Part shown: in pieces, positions 31,872-41,236 of the stretch
Layout of the letters: each line of letters begins with the position of its first letter
Numbering within the stretch: position 1 is the first letter of the stretch
Assembly: GCF_000730665.1 (NCBI RefSeq)
Contig: NZ_BBIV01000009.1
Span: 62,001-126,000 of the forward strand
DNA from: Pseudomonas plecoglossicida NBRC 103162 = DSM 15088
GTDB lineage: Bacteria > Pseudomonadota > Gammaproteobacteria > Pseudomonadales > Pseudomonadaceae
DNA length: 64,000 nt
Direction: 5' to 3'
Notes under the pieces: model-generated
What the model was told of the DNA's origin: nothing
The model's database searches: none
What the model saw: the letters and a program-made list of their open reading frames with translations, nothing else
Program-made: the position numbers and the translations under genes

Positions 31872-33371
31872 TCACCCAGGCGCTGCGAAGAGCAGCGCCT
31901 GGGTCGAGCCCTCGATTATCTCGTCGATTTTTACCCACCCATCGAGCGGCACGTATGGCGTGTTACTGGCCGTTGGGCTGTTCACCAGCCACAGCCGCTT
32001 GAATCGCCGGGTCAGTGCCTGTGGGTTTGCAACGTAAAGCTCATCAGAGCGTTGATACAACAGCGTCAACGTGCCGTAAGTGGTTGCTGCCTTGCCGGTG
32101 GCATCGGGCTCGATCCGGGTATAGAGAAATGCCGGGCGTCCGGTGGCGTTGTAGTACTCGATCGAGAAGTAGGACCTTTTGCGATCAGCCAGCAATGCAT
32201 CACCGGTGCGCCATTGCTCATTGACCTGGGCCATGACAGTGGCCAGTTCACCACCCGGTTTGCCCTGATAGCTGAAGAAAAAGGTCAACCCGGTCAGTTC
32301 CATGAGCAAACAGCCGACAATCGCTAACCACAACGCTCGCGTTGGCAATGTATCTGCAGCAATTGCCACCACCAGCGGTAGTGCCAACAGTGCAAAGAAC
32401 AGATACCGATTGATGTACAACGGCATGAAAATGGAGACCAGCCAGACCACGCAGACAGGCACAAAGCAGTAACACAACAACAGAACACTCGGCTTGCCGG
32501 GCTTCGAATCCCGGCGCAGTACATGGAGCGACGCAAGCAGAAGCAAAACCGACAACAGCACGGCGTACACATCGGTGTGTGCGGTGCTGGTGTTCATGGT
32601 AAAGGCTTTCCAGAACGTTCGCGGCAGGCTCATGACCGAGGTGGGGTAATGAACGATCCATCCCACCAGCTCGCGATGTTCCAGTTGGCTGAACAAGGTC
32701 GGCAGCCAGGGCAGATAGGCAATGGCCACCGCTGCATTCGCCACCCACCACGCGCGCGAGAGTGCCTGCACCTTGCCCCGTGCATCCCTTGTCAGCGACA
32801 GATAGACCCAATTGGCCAATGCACACAGCAGTGCAAAATAATGCGTGTACAGTGCAGCGACCATCAACACGGCATAGGCAACCAGGTAGAGGGTTCTCTG
32901 CTTGTTGACCCACAGCCAGAGCATGTAGACGGCCGTGATGAGCAGCAAGCCCAGCAATGCGTACATACGCACTTCCTGGCTGTACCGTATCGCGATGGGA
33001 AAGAAGGCCAGTAACAGGCCGGCAAGTACTGCGGCGCGGCGCGACGCCAGTTGCCGAGTCAGCAGCATGGCCACGCCAACGGTGGCGATGCCGGCGACAA
33101 TGCTCAGACCACGAGCCGCGAGGGGGGCGCTGCCGAACCCGTTCATCCAGTAATGCAAGATCAGGTAGTACAGAGGCGGGTGAACGTCCCGGGCGGTATG
33201 GAACAGGATTTCCTCGACCGACAGCCGACTGAGCATGACGCTGAACGCTTCGTCATACCAGATCTCAGGCATGGTTGCCTGATGCAGTCGCACCGCCGCG
33301 CTCATCAGCAGGATGATCACCGTTAGGCCCACGGTTGCGCCCTTCGGCTGCCATCGTGGCGAAACGGTCAT
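31872..33371 (-). CDS. GT-C family glycosyltransferase (GT39/ArnT-like), third gene of a gtr cluster
   Basis: A 499-residue polytopic membrane protein with about ten hydrophobic segments. The first periplasmic loop carries [13 protein letters not shown], the acidic catalytic motif typical of lipid-linked-sugar GT-C enzymes (PMT/ArnT). It probably transfers a sugar from polyprenyl phosphate to a surface glycan or protein in the periplasm. The start ATG 33371 overlaps the gtrB stop (ATGA), has AAGGA upstream, and replaces a longer frame running into gtrB. It is in the place of gtrC, the variable glucosyltransferase of gtrABC clusters. GC is visibly lower than in the neighbours, consistent with transfer. 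Confidence 0.82.
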   Translation of the reverse strand: MTVSPRWQPKGATVGLTVIILLMSAAVRLHQATMPEIWYDEAFSVMLSRLSVEEILFHTARDVHPPLYYLILHYWMNGFGSAPLAARGLSIVAGIATVGVAMLLTRQLASRRAAVLAGLLLAFFPIAIRYSQEVRMYALLGLLLITAVYMLWLWVNKQRTLYLVAYAVLMVAALYTHYFALLCALANWVYLSLTRDARGKVQALSRAWWVANAAVAIAYLPWLPTLFSQLEHRELVGWIVHYPTSVMSLPRTFWKAFTMNTSTAHTDVYAVLLSVLLLLASLHVLRRDSKPGKPSVLLLCYCFVPVCVVWLVSIFMPLYINRYLFFALLALPLVVAIAADTLPTRALWLAIVGCLLMELTGLTFFFSYQGKPGGELATVMAQVNEQWRTGDALLADRKRSYFSIEYYNATGRPAFLYTRIEPDATGKAATTYGTLTLLYQRSDELYVANPQALTRRFKRLWLVNSPTASNTPYVPLDGWVKIDEIIEGSTQALLFAAPG

Positions 33372-34333
33372 CGTTGTTCCTTGAACACGCTGCGACCACC
33401 TTGAGTCGCATTGCGCCCCAGCGTGCGTTTGACGACATAACGCGGCCGGTGCTTGGACTCCATGTAGATGCGACCGATGTATTCCCCCAGGACACCGATT
33501 CCAACCAGCTGAACCCCGCCCAGGAACAGGATGGCCGTCATGAGCGAGGGATAGCCTGGCACGGGGTTGCCCAGGATGAGCTTGTCCATGACCAGCAGCG
33601 CCGCATAGGCAAACGCCATGATGGCGATGGCGCCCCCCACGTAGCTCCACAGCCGCAGTGGCACGGTGCTGAACGAGGTGATGCCATCGAGCGCCAGGTT
33701 CCACAGTTTCCAGGCATTGAAGCGGCTGCCGCCCAATGTTCGCGGCGCCCGCTCGTACTCGACGACCGTCGTGCTGAAGCCCGCCCAGGACAACATGCCT
33801 TTCATGAACAGTTGCTGCTCTGGCATCGACTTGATCACGTCCACGACCTTGCGATCGAGCAAGCGGAAGTCGCCGACATTTTCTTCGATGTGTACTTGCG
33901 AGATGCGATTGAGCAGGAAGTAGAACCCCCCGGCCGAGATGCGCTTCAGGTAGGTATCACTGGATCGATCGCGGCGCTTGGCAAGTACCACATCGTAGCC
34001 GGCGCGCCACTCTTCGATCAGCAACGGAATGACCTCCACCGGGTCCTGCAGGTCTACATCGATCGGAATGATCACGTCGCCCTCGGCCATTTCCAGGCCG
34101 GCGAACAGTGCAGCCTCCTTGCCGAAGTTTCGCGACAGGTCGACCAGCATGACATCCGGGTCGCCGGCAACCAGCTGACGAATCTGCCACTCGGTATCGT
34201 CCTGACTGCCATCGTTGACGAAGATCACCTCGACCCTAGCGGTTTCGCCGCCCAATGCCTGGCGAACCGCGTCATAGAAAGGTCGGATCGCCAGTTCTTC
34301 ATTGAATACCGGTACGATCAGCGAAATAACCAT
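33368..34333 (-). CDS. gtrB: Polyprenyl-phosphate glycosyltransferase GtrB
   Basis: A 321-residue GT2 enzyme that loads glucose (or another sugar) from a nucleotide sugar onto undecaprenyl phosphate. The GT-A fold motifs are seen: [44 protein letters not shown] (DxD-like). Two C-terminal transmembrane helices ([19 protein letters not shown] and [20 protein letters not shown]) complete the GtrB architecture. ATG 34333 is used, 15 bases inside the 3' end of gtrA; the GTG-type start at 34357 lies deeper in gtrA. The stop overlaps the next gene by ATGA. Confidence 0.9.
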   Translation of the reverse strand: MVISLIVPVFNEELAIRPFYDAVRQALGGETARVEVIFVNDGSQDDTEWQIRQLVAGDPDVMLVDLSRNFGKEAALFAGLEMAEGDVIIPIDVDLQDPVEVIPLLIEEWRAGYDVVLAKRRDRSSDTYLKRISAGGFYFLLNRISQVHIEENVGDFRLLDRKVVDVIKSMPEQQLFMKGMLSWAGFSTTVVEYERAPRTLGGSRFNAWKLWNLALDGITSFSTVPLRLWSYVGGAIAIMAFAYAALLVMDKLILGNPVPGYPSLMTAILFLGGVQLVGIGVLGEYIGRIYMESKHRPRYVVKRTLGRNATQGGRSVFKEQR

Positions 34334-34701
34334 CCGCGCCGCTCCGTGAAGATCCATCGAGACAGCAGGAAACCCAGCAGCAGGCTGAGCGCCGAATACA
34401 CAACGACAGTGGCCATCGGGCGCCAGCTCTGAAGATCGGCAATAGACCCCACTGCCACACTCAGGCTGCCCATGCCTGCCACGAACGTCAGGTAGCGCAG
34501 GAGCGATACCGGTGCCCTGAAGGTGTACCGGGCATTGGCCATGAACGAGAACGACAGCGCCACGAAGAAGGCTGTCAGGTTGCTGATCGCCTGATCAGTA
34601 CCGGCCAACAGCTGCATTGCCGTGAACACGGCGGCGTGAATGGCGGTATTGAAACAACCTACGAGCAGGTACTTGAAGAACGTCGGCGTTGTGAATCGCA
34701 T
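34318..34701 (-). CDS. gtrA: GtrA-family flippase
   Basis: A 127-residue protein with four predicted membrane helices (e.g. [44 protein letters not shown]), the GtrA fold. It is thought to flip the polyprenyl-phosphate sugar made by GtrB to the periplasmic side, where the third enzyme uses it. It overlaps gtrB by 16 bases on the minus strand. As first gene of the cluster its promoter must lie in 34702-34848, where I see no clear consensus. Confidence 0.9.
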   Translation of the reverse strand: MRFTTPTFFKYLLVGCFNTAIHAAVFTAMQLLAGTDQAISNLTAFFVALSFSFMANARYTFRAPVSLLRYLTFVAGMGSLSVAVGSIADLQSWRPMATVVVYSALSLLLGFLLSRWIFTERRGWLFR

Positions 34702-34848
34702 GATCGGTCATGCCCTTCCTTGCCCGGCATGAACGCCACGTTAGGCGAGATGGGGAAGGTGTTCTACTGACAAAAATGCCAGTTGACGATCACATCGACC
34801 TGGAGGATAGAAGGGTGAAAGGGCCGCAGCAGCGGCCCTCTTGCACTG

Positions 34849-36267
34849 TCAGAGCGCTGGGCTGACCACGCCCTGCGCTTGTTTCGGCGCGAGCCGGAAC
34901 ACGTGATACAGCACCGTCAGCAGCACCAGGAACGCCGGGCCGATGTACAGCGCCACGCGGGTGTCCTCGAAGTACGCCATCAGGCCCACCACCAGCACCA
35001 GGAACGCCAGGGCCAGGTAGGAGCTCAGCGGCCACAGCCACATGCGGTACTTCAGGGCCTTGCGCTCGGCGCTCGACAGCCCGGCGCGGAATTTCAGCTG
35101 GGCCAGCAGGATCATCACCCAGGTCCAGATCGCGCCGAAGGTGGCGATCGAGGTGACCCAGACGAACACTTTCTCCGGCACCAGATAGTTGGCCAGCACC
35201 CCCAGCAGCAAGGCCCCCATCGACAGCAGCAGTGCGTTGCGCGGCACGCCGTTTTTCGAGGTCCGGGCGAAGGCCGCCGGGGCCTGGCCATTCTGCGCCA
35301 GGCTGTAGAGCATGCGCCCGGTGCTGAAGATACCGCCGTTGCAGGACGACAGCGCGGCAGTGATGACCACGAAGTTGATGATGCCGGCGGCGGTCTTTAT
35401 CCCTAAGCGCTCGAAGGTCATCACGAATGGACTGCCCTGGCTGCCGATCTCGTTCCACGGGTAGATCGACAGGATCACGAACAGTGCACCGACATAGAAC
35501 AGCAGGATGCGCCAGAACACCGAACCGATGGCTTGCGGGATGGTTTTCTGCGGGTTGCGTGCTTCACCGGCGGTCAGGCCGATCATTTCCACGCCCAGGT
35601 AGGCGAACATCACCATCTGCAGCGACATCAGCACACCGGTCACACCGTTCGGCATGAAGCCGCCATTGCTCCAGAGGTTGGAAATGCCCACCGCCACGCC
35701 GTCATTGCCGAAACCGAAGGCAATGATGCCGATGCCGCCCAGGACCATGGCGACGATGGTGACGATCTTGATCAGGGCGAACCAGAACTCGAACTCGCCG
35801 AACGCCTTGACCGCGATCAGATTCACCGCACCCATGCTGCCCAGTGCCGCCAGGGCCCAGATCCAGCGCGGCACGTCAGGGAACCATATGCCCATGTAGA
35901 TGGCCACGGCGGTAATTTCCGCGACGCAGGTCACCAGCCACAGGAACCAGTAGTTCCAGCCGGTGAGAAAGCCCGCGAGTGGGCCAAGGTAGTCTTGCGC
36001 ATAGCTGCTGAACGAGCCGGCGACCGGGTTGTGCACGGCCATTTCGCCGAGCGCGCGCATGATCACCAGGATCGCCAGGCCGCCAATGATGTAGGAAAGC
36101 ATGATGGCAGGGCCGGCCATTTCAATGGCCTTGGCCGAACCGAGGAAAAGACCGACACCGATACAGGCGCCTAGCGCCATCAGACGGATGTGCCGTTCGC
36201 CCAGTTCACGCTTGAGTGGGCCGCCCTGGGCGGTCTCGGCATGGGCAGGGTGGTTGCCGACTGGCAT
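34849..36267 (-). CDS. Amino acid permease, APC superfamily (ProY/GabP-like)
   Basis: A 472-residue, twelve-helix proton-symporter. The amino acid transporter signature of the AAT subfamily is in helix 1 (IRLMALGACIGVGLFLGSAKAIEMAGPAI) and SYIIGGLAILVIMRALGEMAV. It resembles proline/histidine (ProY, HutT) and GABA permeases; the precise substrate is open. The start (MPVGNHPAHAET) has GAGG ten bases upstream. Divergent from the PBP gene downstream on the map; the gap between holds its promoter. Confidence 0.85.
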   Translation of the reverse strand: MPVGNHPAHAETAQGGPLKRELGERHIRLMALGACIGVGLFLGSAKAIEMAGPAIMLSYIIGGLAILVIMRALGEMAVHNPVAGSFSSYAQDYLGPLAGFLTGWNYWFLWLVTCVAEITAVAIYMGIWFPDVPRWIWALAALGSMGAVNLIAVKAFGEFEFWFALIKIVTIVAMVLGGIGIIAFGFGNDGVAVGISNLWSNGGFMPNGVTGVLMSLQMVMFAYLGVEMIGLTAGEARNPQKTIPQAIGSVFWRILLFYVGALFVILSIYPWNEIGSQGSPFVMTFERLGIKTAAGIINFVVITAALSSCNGGIFSTGRMLYSLAQNGQAPAAFARTSKNGVPRNALLLSMGALLLGVLANYLVPEKVFVWVTSIATFGAIWTWVMILLAQLKFRAGLSSAERKALKYRMWLWPLSSYLALAFLVLVVGLMAYFEDTRVALYIGPAFLVLLTVLYHVFRLAPKQAQGVVSPAL

Positions 36268-36659
36268 AGCAATACAACCTCATTTTGTTATTGGATTTGA
36301 CCTTCGTGCAGCCGAGGCCCGCCGATAGGCGTGGCGTTGGCTCGCCAGGCTGGCCTTGTGGGCCGGCCTGCATGCCGGTGTAGAGCGGCCGGCAGGGCGA
36401 AGGGGCCGAGCAGTATAGGAAGCCCGACGTAGGGCTTTTCACTGTAAATCTCGAGAAATTTGGCGAGAACTCGGGCTGGAAACCTGTGCCTTGTGTCGCC
36501 ATGCAGCCACCCTAGCAATATCGTCGCAGGAAAAAACCCACACCAAAGCCGCATATCCCACTTCTGTTTTCTGCACTTCCTACAAATTTTTCACCTCTTT
36601 CCGTCAACGTCTAAGCTTCAGGCAAAGCAATACGAAAATACCTGGCCGGATTGAAGACT
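36268..36659. other. Divergent intergenic region
   Basis: 392 bases between the divergent permease and PBP genes. GC-rich near the permease (several GGCCGGC palindromic bits at 36350-36390) and AT-rich near the PBP (36560-36645). It must contain both promoters but I see no strong -35/-10 pair or recognisable operator. Confidence 0.4.
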
Positions 36660-39600
36660 ATGGGCGCACTGTGGCAATCGGAACCAACCAGAACGGAAGC
36701 ACCCGAAACACCTCTGGCCGAGACGCCACAGCCAAAGTCACCCCGTCTACGTCGGCTTTGGTGGCGGCTGATCCTGCTGATCCTGCTGGTGGCGATCATT
36801 GCCATCGGCTTCGCTGCCTATGATGAATTCCGCACCTCCGAGTTGCAGTCGCGGGAATTCAGCAAGCTGGCCACCACCCTGACCTACTCGCTGCAGCCCG
36901 GCCCCAGCGATGCCATCGTCTATCCGGGCGAAGGCCCCTTCGACAAGCGCCTTGGCTACAGTGCCCTGGGCGAATTCCTGCCGCGGCTGCTCAAGCGCGA
37001 CTACCTGATCAGCGAACAGGTGAAATTCTCCCCGGCCTTGATGAACTACGTGGATCACGGCCTGTTCGCACCCTACATCGAGAAGATCCAGGCGGGCCTT
37101 GCGATCACCGACTGCCGCGGCGACATGCTGTACCAGTACAACTACCCGCAACACCTGTACCCCAACTTCGCGGCGATCCCGCCGGTGATGGTCAACAGCC
37201 TGCTGTTCATCGAGAACCGCGACCTGCTGGACCCCAAGGACCCGAAGAACAACCCGGCGGTAGACTGGCCGCGCTTCGCCAAGGCCGCCTACAGCCAGGT
37301 GGCCAAGTACCTGGCCCTGCCCGGCCAGTCCGCCGGCGGCAGCACCTTGGCCACCCAGCTGGAAAAGTACCGCCACTCGCCCGACGGCCTGACCGTGTCA
37401 GGCGCCGAAAAGATTCGCCAGATGATGTCCGCCAGCGTGCGCGCCTACCAGGGCGGCCCGGACACCACCGAAGCCCGCCAGCGCATCGTGCGTGACTACC
37501 TCAACAGCGTGCCGCTCTCGGCAGTGCCCGGGCATGGCGAGGTGCACGGCATGGCCGAAGGCCTGCGGGTGTGGTACGGCGCCGATTTCGACCAGGTCAA
37601 CCAGGCACTGACCTCCACTGCCAGCGATCCGGACAGCATGGCCGCGCGCGGTCTGGCCCTGCGCCAGGTGCTGTCGTTGATGATCGCCCAGCGGCGCCCC
37701 TCGCACTATCTGTCCAAGGGACGGGTGGAGCTGGCCGAGCTGACCGATTCGCACATTCGCGTACTGGCCGCCAACAACATCATCGAACGCCCGCTGGCCG
37801 ACGCAGCGCTGGCCAGCAAAGCGGTGTACCGCGACTGGGTGGCGCAACCGACCATCGTGCCGATCATCACCAACAAGGGCATCAGCCTGGCGCGCAACCG
37901 CCTGGCCGCCATGCTCAACCGCCCCCTGTACGACCTCGACCGCCTCGATGTGTCGGCTACCAGCACGTTGCAGGCCGACCTGCAGATGCAGGTCAGCCAG
38001 TACCTGAAGAACCTTTCCGATCCCGAGTTCGCCGCGCAGATCGGCCTGATCGGCGAGCGCCTGCTGACCTTGAAGACCACTGACCAGGTGCGCTACAGCT
38101 TCACCCTGTTCGAGCGCACCGCCGACGGCTCGCGGGTGCGGGTGCAGACCGACAGCACCGACCAGCCCTTCGACATCAACGAAGGCAGCAAGCTGGAGCT
38201 GGGCTCGACCGCCAAGCTGCGCGTGCTCACCACCTATCTGGAAATCATTGCCGAACTGCACGACAAGTACGCCGGCAAGCCTGCGGCCGAGCTGAAGCAG
38301 GTCGAAGTCGCCGAGCTCGACCGTATCACCCAGTGGTCGTTGGAATGGCTGCAGCAGAACAGCAAGAACCAGAGCCTGGACGCCATGCTCGACGCCGCGC
38401 TGGAGCGCAAGTACTCGGCCAATACCGGCGAAGCCTTCTTCACCGGCGGCGGCATGCACGTGTTCAACAACTTCCGCAAGGAAGACAACAGCCGCAACCC
38501 GACCTTGAAGATTGCCCTGCGCGAGTCGATCAACCTGCCGTTCATCCGCCTGATGCGTGACCTGGTGCGCTACGTGACCTACCAGCAACCCTTCAACCGG
38601 GTACCGCTGCTCAAGGACGATTCGGACCCGCGCCGCCAGGAGTACCTGGCGCGCTTTGCCGACAAGGAAGGCACCAACTACCTGATGCGCTTCTGGAAGA
38701 AATACCAGCGCAAGACCTCGCAGCAGCGCCTGGATACCTTCCTCGACAGCATGCGCGTTACCCCGCAGCGCCTGGCGGCGGTGCACCGCTACCTGTTCCC
38801 GGAAGCGGGCCAGGAAACCTTCAACGCCTTTGTCCGCGCGCACAGCAAGGACGACAAGATCGCCCTGGGCAAACTCACCGACGGCCGCCTGGCAGAAATG
38901 TACGAAGCCTACGGCCCTGGCAAGTACGACCTGCCCGACCAGGGCTATATCGCCAAGGTGCACCCGCTGGACCTGTGGTTGCTCGGCTATCTGCTGAAGA
39001 ACCCGAGCGCTTCGCTGACCGAGATGGTCAATGCCAGTCGCTTCGAGCGCCAGGAAGTCTATGGCTGGTTGTTCAAGAGCCGACACCAGGGCGCCCGTGA
39101 CAGCCGCATCCGTACCATGGTCGAGATCGAGGCCTTCACCGACATCCACCAGCGCTGGAAGCGCGTGGGCTACCCGTTCGATCACCTGGTGCCGTCGCTG
39201 GCCACCGCCATTGGCAGCTCGGGTGACCGCCCGGCAGCGCTATCCGAACTGGTCGGGATCATCCAGAACGACGGGGTACGCCTGCCGACCCTGCGTATCG
39301 ACACCTTGCACTTCGCCGCCGACACGCCTTATGAAACCAAGCTGGTCAGCGACCCCGACCGCGGCCAGCGGATTCTTCCGGTGGAAGTGGCCCGGGCGCT
39401 CAAAGGGGCCATGTCGCAGGTGGTCGATGCCGGTACGGCGCGACGCATCTCCGGCAGCTTCAAGCTGCAGGACGGTACGCCAATGGTCATGGGGGGCAAG
39501 ACCGGTACCGGCGACAACCGCATCGAGAGTTTCGGCGCGGGCGGCCGGCTGATCGGTTCGCGCTCGCTGAACCGCACCGCGACCTTCGTGTTCTTCCTCG

Positions 39601-39797
39601 GCGACAACCACTTCGGCACGCTCACGGCATTCGTACCAGGGCGCTCCGCCGAAGCGTTCAAATTCACTTCGGCGCTGCCGGTGCAAGTGCTCAAGGGTAT
39701 GGCGCCGATCCTCATGCCGTATCTGCAACCCGGTAACGGAAATGCCTGCAAACCGCCTCAGGTGGCGATGCAGCCAGGAAATCCATCGAGCACTTAG
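36660..39797 (+). CDS. Bifunctional penicillin-binding protein-like transglycosylase/transpeptidase, divergent
   Basis: A 1045-residue inner-membrane protein with one N-terminal membrane anchor (RLRRLWWRLILLILLVAIIAIGFAA) and a large periplasmic part. A GT51 (peptidoglycan transglycosylase) domain is recognisable at about residues 175-330: IENRDLL (Glu185), GGSTLATQL, YLNSVPL. The transpeptidase domain has all three motifs: STAK (Ser516), SIN, and GGKTGTG (Lys947). The glycosyltransferase motifs deviate from canonical ones (ENR for EDR, EKIRQ for the RKxxE motif), so polymerase activity is doubtful. ATG 36660 is favoured; TTG 36651 is in frame. It resembles a long, class-A-PBP relative of pseudomonads, function not established. 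Confidence 0.8.
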   Translation: MGALWQSEPTRTEAPETPLAETPQPKSPRLRRLWWRLILLILLVAIIAIGFAAYDEFRTSELQSREFSKLATTLTYSLQPGPSDAIVYPGEGPFDKRLGYSALGEFLPRLLKRDYLISEQVKFSPALMNYVDHGLFAPYIEKIQAGLAITDCRGDMLYQYNYPQHLYPNFAAIPPVMVNSLLFIENRDLLDPKDPKNNPAVDWPRFAKAAYSQVAKYLALPGQSAGGSTLATQLEKYRHSPDGLTVSGAEKIRQMMSASVRAYQGGPDTTEARQRIVRDYLNSVPLSAVPGHGEVHGMAEGLRVWYGADFDQVNQALTSTASDPDSMAARGLALRQVLSLMIAQRRPSHYLSKGRVELAELTDSHIRVLAANNIIERPLADAALASKAVYRDWVAQPTIVPIITNKGISLARNRLAAMLNRPLYDLDRLDVSATSTLQADLQMQVSQYLKNLSDPEFAAQIGLIGERLLTLKTTDQVRYSFTLFERTADGSRVRVQTDSTDQPFDINEGSKLELGSTAKLRVLTTYLEIIAELHDKYAGKPAAELKQVEVAELDRITQWSLEWLQQNSKNQSLDAMLDAALERKYSANTGEAFFTGGGMHVFNNFRKEDNSRNPTLKIALRESINLPFIRLMRDLVRYVTYQQPFNRVPLLKDDSDPRRQEYLARFADKEGTNYLMRFWKKYQRKTSQQRLDTFLDSMRVTPQRLAAVHRYLFPEAGQETFNAFVRAHSKDDKIALGKLTDGRLAEMYEAYGPGKYDLPDQGYIAKVHPLDLWLLGYLLKNPSASLTEMVNASRFERQEVYGWLFKSRHQGARDSRIRTMVEIEAFTDIHQRWKRVGYPFDHLVPSLATAIGSSGDRPAALSELVGIIQNDGVRLPTLRIDTLHFAADTPYETKLVSDPDRGQRILPVEVARALKGAMSQVVDAGTARRISGSFKLQDGTPMVMGGKTGTGDNRIESFGAGGRLIGSRSLNRTATFVFFLGDNHFGTLTAFVPGRSAEAFKFTSALPVQVLKGMAPILMPYLQPGNGNACKPPQVAMQPGNPSST

Positions 39798-39810
39798 ATG
39801 ATAATCATCT
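39796..39810. promoter_or_regulatory. Fur box upstream of the PadR-SIP pair
   Basis: AGATGATAATCATCT is a perfect odd-centred palindrome with the 11-base core ATGATAATCAT of the classical Fur box. It begins inside the stop codon of the PBP gene and lies 76 bases before the PadR start. Confidence 0.75.
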
Positions 39811-39827
39811 GCATTTGAGGGGTTGTC

Positions 39828-39867
39828 TTTAGATATATCTTGCGTAATATCTTTCGATATATCTAAA
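39828..39867. promoter_or_regulatory. Putative PadR (YqjI-type) operator
   Basis: TTTAGATATATC and GATATATCTAAA are perfect 12-bp arms 16 bases apart, ending 18 bases before the PadR start codon. Inside, ATATCTTGCG and ATATCTTTCG form a short direct repeat. This is the type of long AT-rich dyad bound by PadR repressors, so self-regulation is likely. Confidence 0.65.
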
Positions 39868-39885
39868 CGATGGAGCCCCCCAATC

Positions 39886-40431
39886 ATGCGCGATCATCAC
39901 GCCCATGACCCCTTTGAACGCAGGCCCGGCCGTGGTGAGCGCGGCCCACGGGTATTCGCCCCGGGCGACCTGAAATTGCTGATGCTCTCACTGCTGGCCG
40001 AGCAACCGGGCCACGGCTACGACCTGATCCGCAAGATCGAGAACCTGTTCGAAGGCAGCTACACGCCAAGCCCCGGGGTGATATACCCGACCCTGAACTT
40101 CCTCGAGGAAGCCGAGCTGATCAGCGGCCAGGTGCAAGGCAGCAAACGCCTGTACGCCATCACCGAAGCCGGCCGCCACGCCCTCGCCGAACAGGCGGTG
40201 GCCCTCGACGGCATGCGCATGCGCATCGAAGTCAGCAAGCGAGCCCTGCGTGGCCACGACCGTCCGCCCGAGATCCATGAAGCGGTCGGCAACCTGCGCC
40301 ACGCCCTGCACATGCACAGCGGCCACTGGACCCCGGAAGAAATCCAGCGGGTACGCAACCTGCTCAACGATACGGCCAAGGCCATCGCGTCAGGGCCGGC
40401 CGCCCCCGTTACGGAGACCACCCATGAGTGA
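39886..40431 (+). CDS. PadR-family repressor, YqjI-like
   Basis: A 181-residue winged-helix regulator. The N-terminal extension MRDHHAHDPFERR is histidine-containing, reminiscent of the metal-binding (nickel) tail of E. coli YqjI, although shorter. The PadR domain follows (LKLLMLSLLAEQPGHGYDL, GVIYPTLNFLEEAELI, KRLYAITEAGR), then a dimerising helix. The start at 39886 is chosen because upstream in-frame codons (39823) fall in the operator. It overlaps the siderophore-interacting reductase gene by 8 bases; in E. coli, YqjI represses the equivalent gene yqjH. Confidence 0.85.
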   Translation: MRDHHAHDPFERRPGRGERGPRVFAPGDLKLLMLSLLAEQPGHGYDLIRKIENLFEGSYTPSPGVIYPTLNFLEEAELISGQVQGSKRLYAITEAGRHALAEQAVALDGMRMRIEVSKRALRGHDRPPEIHEAVGNLRHALHMHSGHWTPEEIQRVRNLLNDTAKAIASGPAAPVTETTHE

Positions 40432-41179
40432 CAGCATTCACCGCGTCAACCACGAAATTCGCCAACGTTCCCTGCAGGTCCTGCGCGTGACCGAGCTGAC
40501 CCCACGCATGCGCCGCATCACGCTGGGTGGCGCGCAGCTTAAGGGCTTCACCAGCCTCGGCAGTGACGACCACATCAAGCTGCTGTTCGCCGAAACGGCC
40601 GAGCAGCAGGCCATCGAAGCCGGCAACCTGCGCCGCGACGGCGCCGTGCGACCGACCATGCGCGAGTACACGCCACGGCGCATCGACCTGAGCGCCAACG
40701 AAATGGACATCGACTTCGTGCTGCACGGCGATGGCCCTGCCTCGACTTGGGCGGCGCAGGCTGCCCAGGGGCAGATACTGAACATCGCCGGGCCGCGCGC
40801 GTCGATGGTGGTGCCAGATATCTTCGACAGCTACCTGCTGGTGGGTGACGAGACGGCCATTCCGGCCATCGGCCGCCGTCTCGAGGAACTGCCGGCGGGT
40901 CGCCAGGTATTGGCGGTCATACAGATCGAGGATGAGCAGGAGCGCCAGCCGCTGCCGAGCCGGGCACAGGTCGAAGTGATCTGGGTGAAGCGCGATGAGG
41001 ATTTGCTGGGGTTGCTGAAGGGGCTGGGCTTGCCTGGAGGGAAGCTTTACAGCTGGGTTGCCCTGGAGAAATCGCTGACCCGGCAGGCCAAGGCACTGTT
41101 GCTGGAGAAGGGAGTTGCGGAAGATGCGCTCAAGGCTGCGGCTTATTGGCGCGTGGAAGGTACTGCGGACGATGAGTGA
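40424..41179 (+). CDS. Siderophore-interacting protein / NADPH-dependent ferric-chelate reductase (YqjH/ViuB family)
   Basis: A 251-residue cytoplasmic flavoprotein that reduces ferric siderophores with NAD(P)H so iron is released. The FAD-binding segment MREYTPRRIDLSANEMDIDF contains the R-x-Y-T motif of the family; the SIP C-terminal region contains LVGDETAIPAIGRRLEELP. The ATG at 40424 is chosen; it overlaps the PadR stop and has GGAG upstream. Fur box plus PadR dyad upstream predict induction on iron starvation and control by a second metal through PadR. Confidence 0.9.
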   Translation: MSDSIHRVNHEIRQRSLQVLRVTELTPRMRRITLGGAQLKGFTSLGSDDHIKLLFAETAEQQAIEAGNLRRDGAVRPTMREYTPRRIDLSANEMDIDFVLHGDGPASTWAAQAAQGQILNIAGPRASMVVPDIFDSYLLVGDETAIPAIGRRLEELPAGRQVLAVIQIEDEQERQPLPSRAQVEVIWVKRDEDLLGLLKGLGLPGGKLYSWVALEKSLTRQAKALLLEKGVAEDALKAAAYWRVEGTADDE

Positions 41180-41196
41180 TCTCGTCTGTCTGCTCT

Positions 41197-41228
41197 GGCC
41201 CTATCGCCGGCAAGCCGGCGATAGGGCC
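41197..41228. repeat. REP-type perfect palindrome
   Basis: GGCCCTATCGCCGG and CCGGCGATAGGGCC, perfect 14-bp arms around CAAG, between the convergent SIP and Pr6Pr genes; probably also a terminator. Confidence 0.7.
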
Positions 41229-41236
41229 ACTACAGG

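Noticed and set aside
33372..33704. Upstream extension of the GT-C gene into gtrB
   Set aside because: It overlaps 330 bases of gtrB and adds sequence without homology to known families; ATG 33371 overlaps the gtrB stop and has AAGGA.
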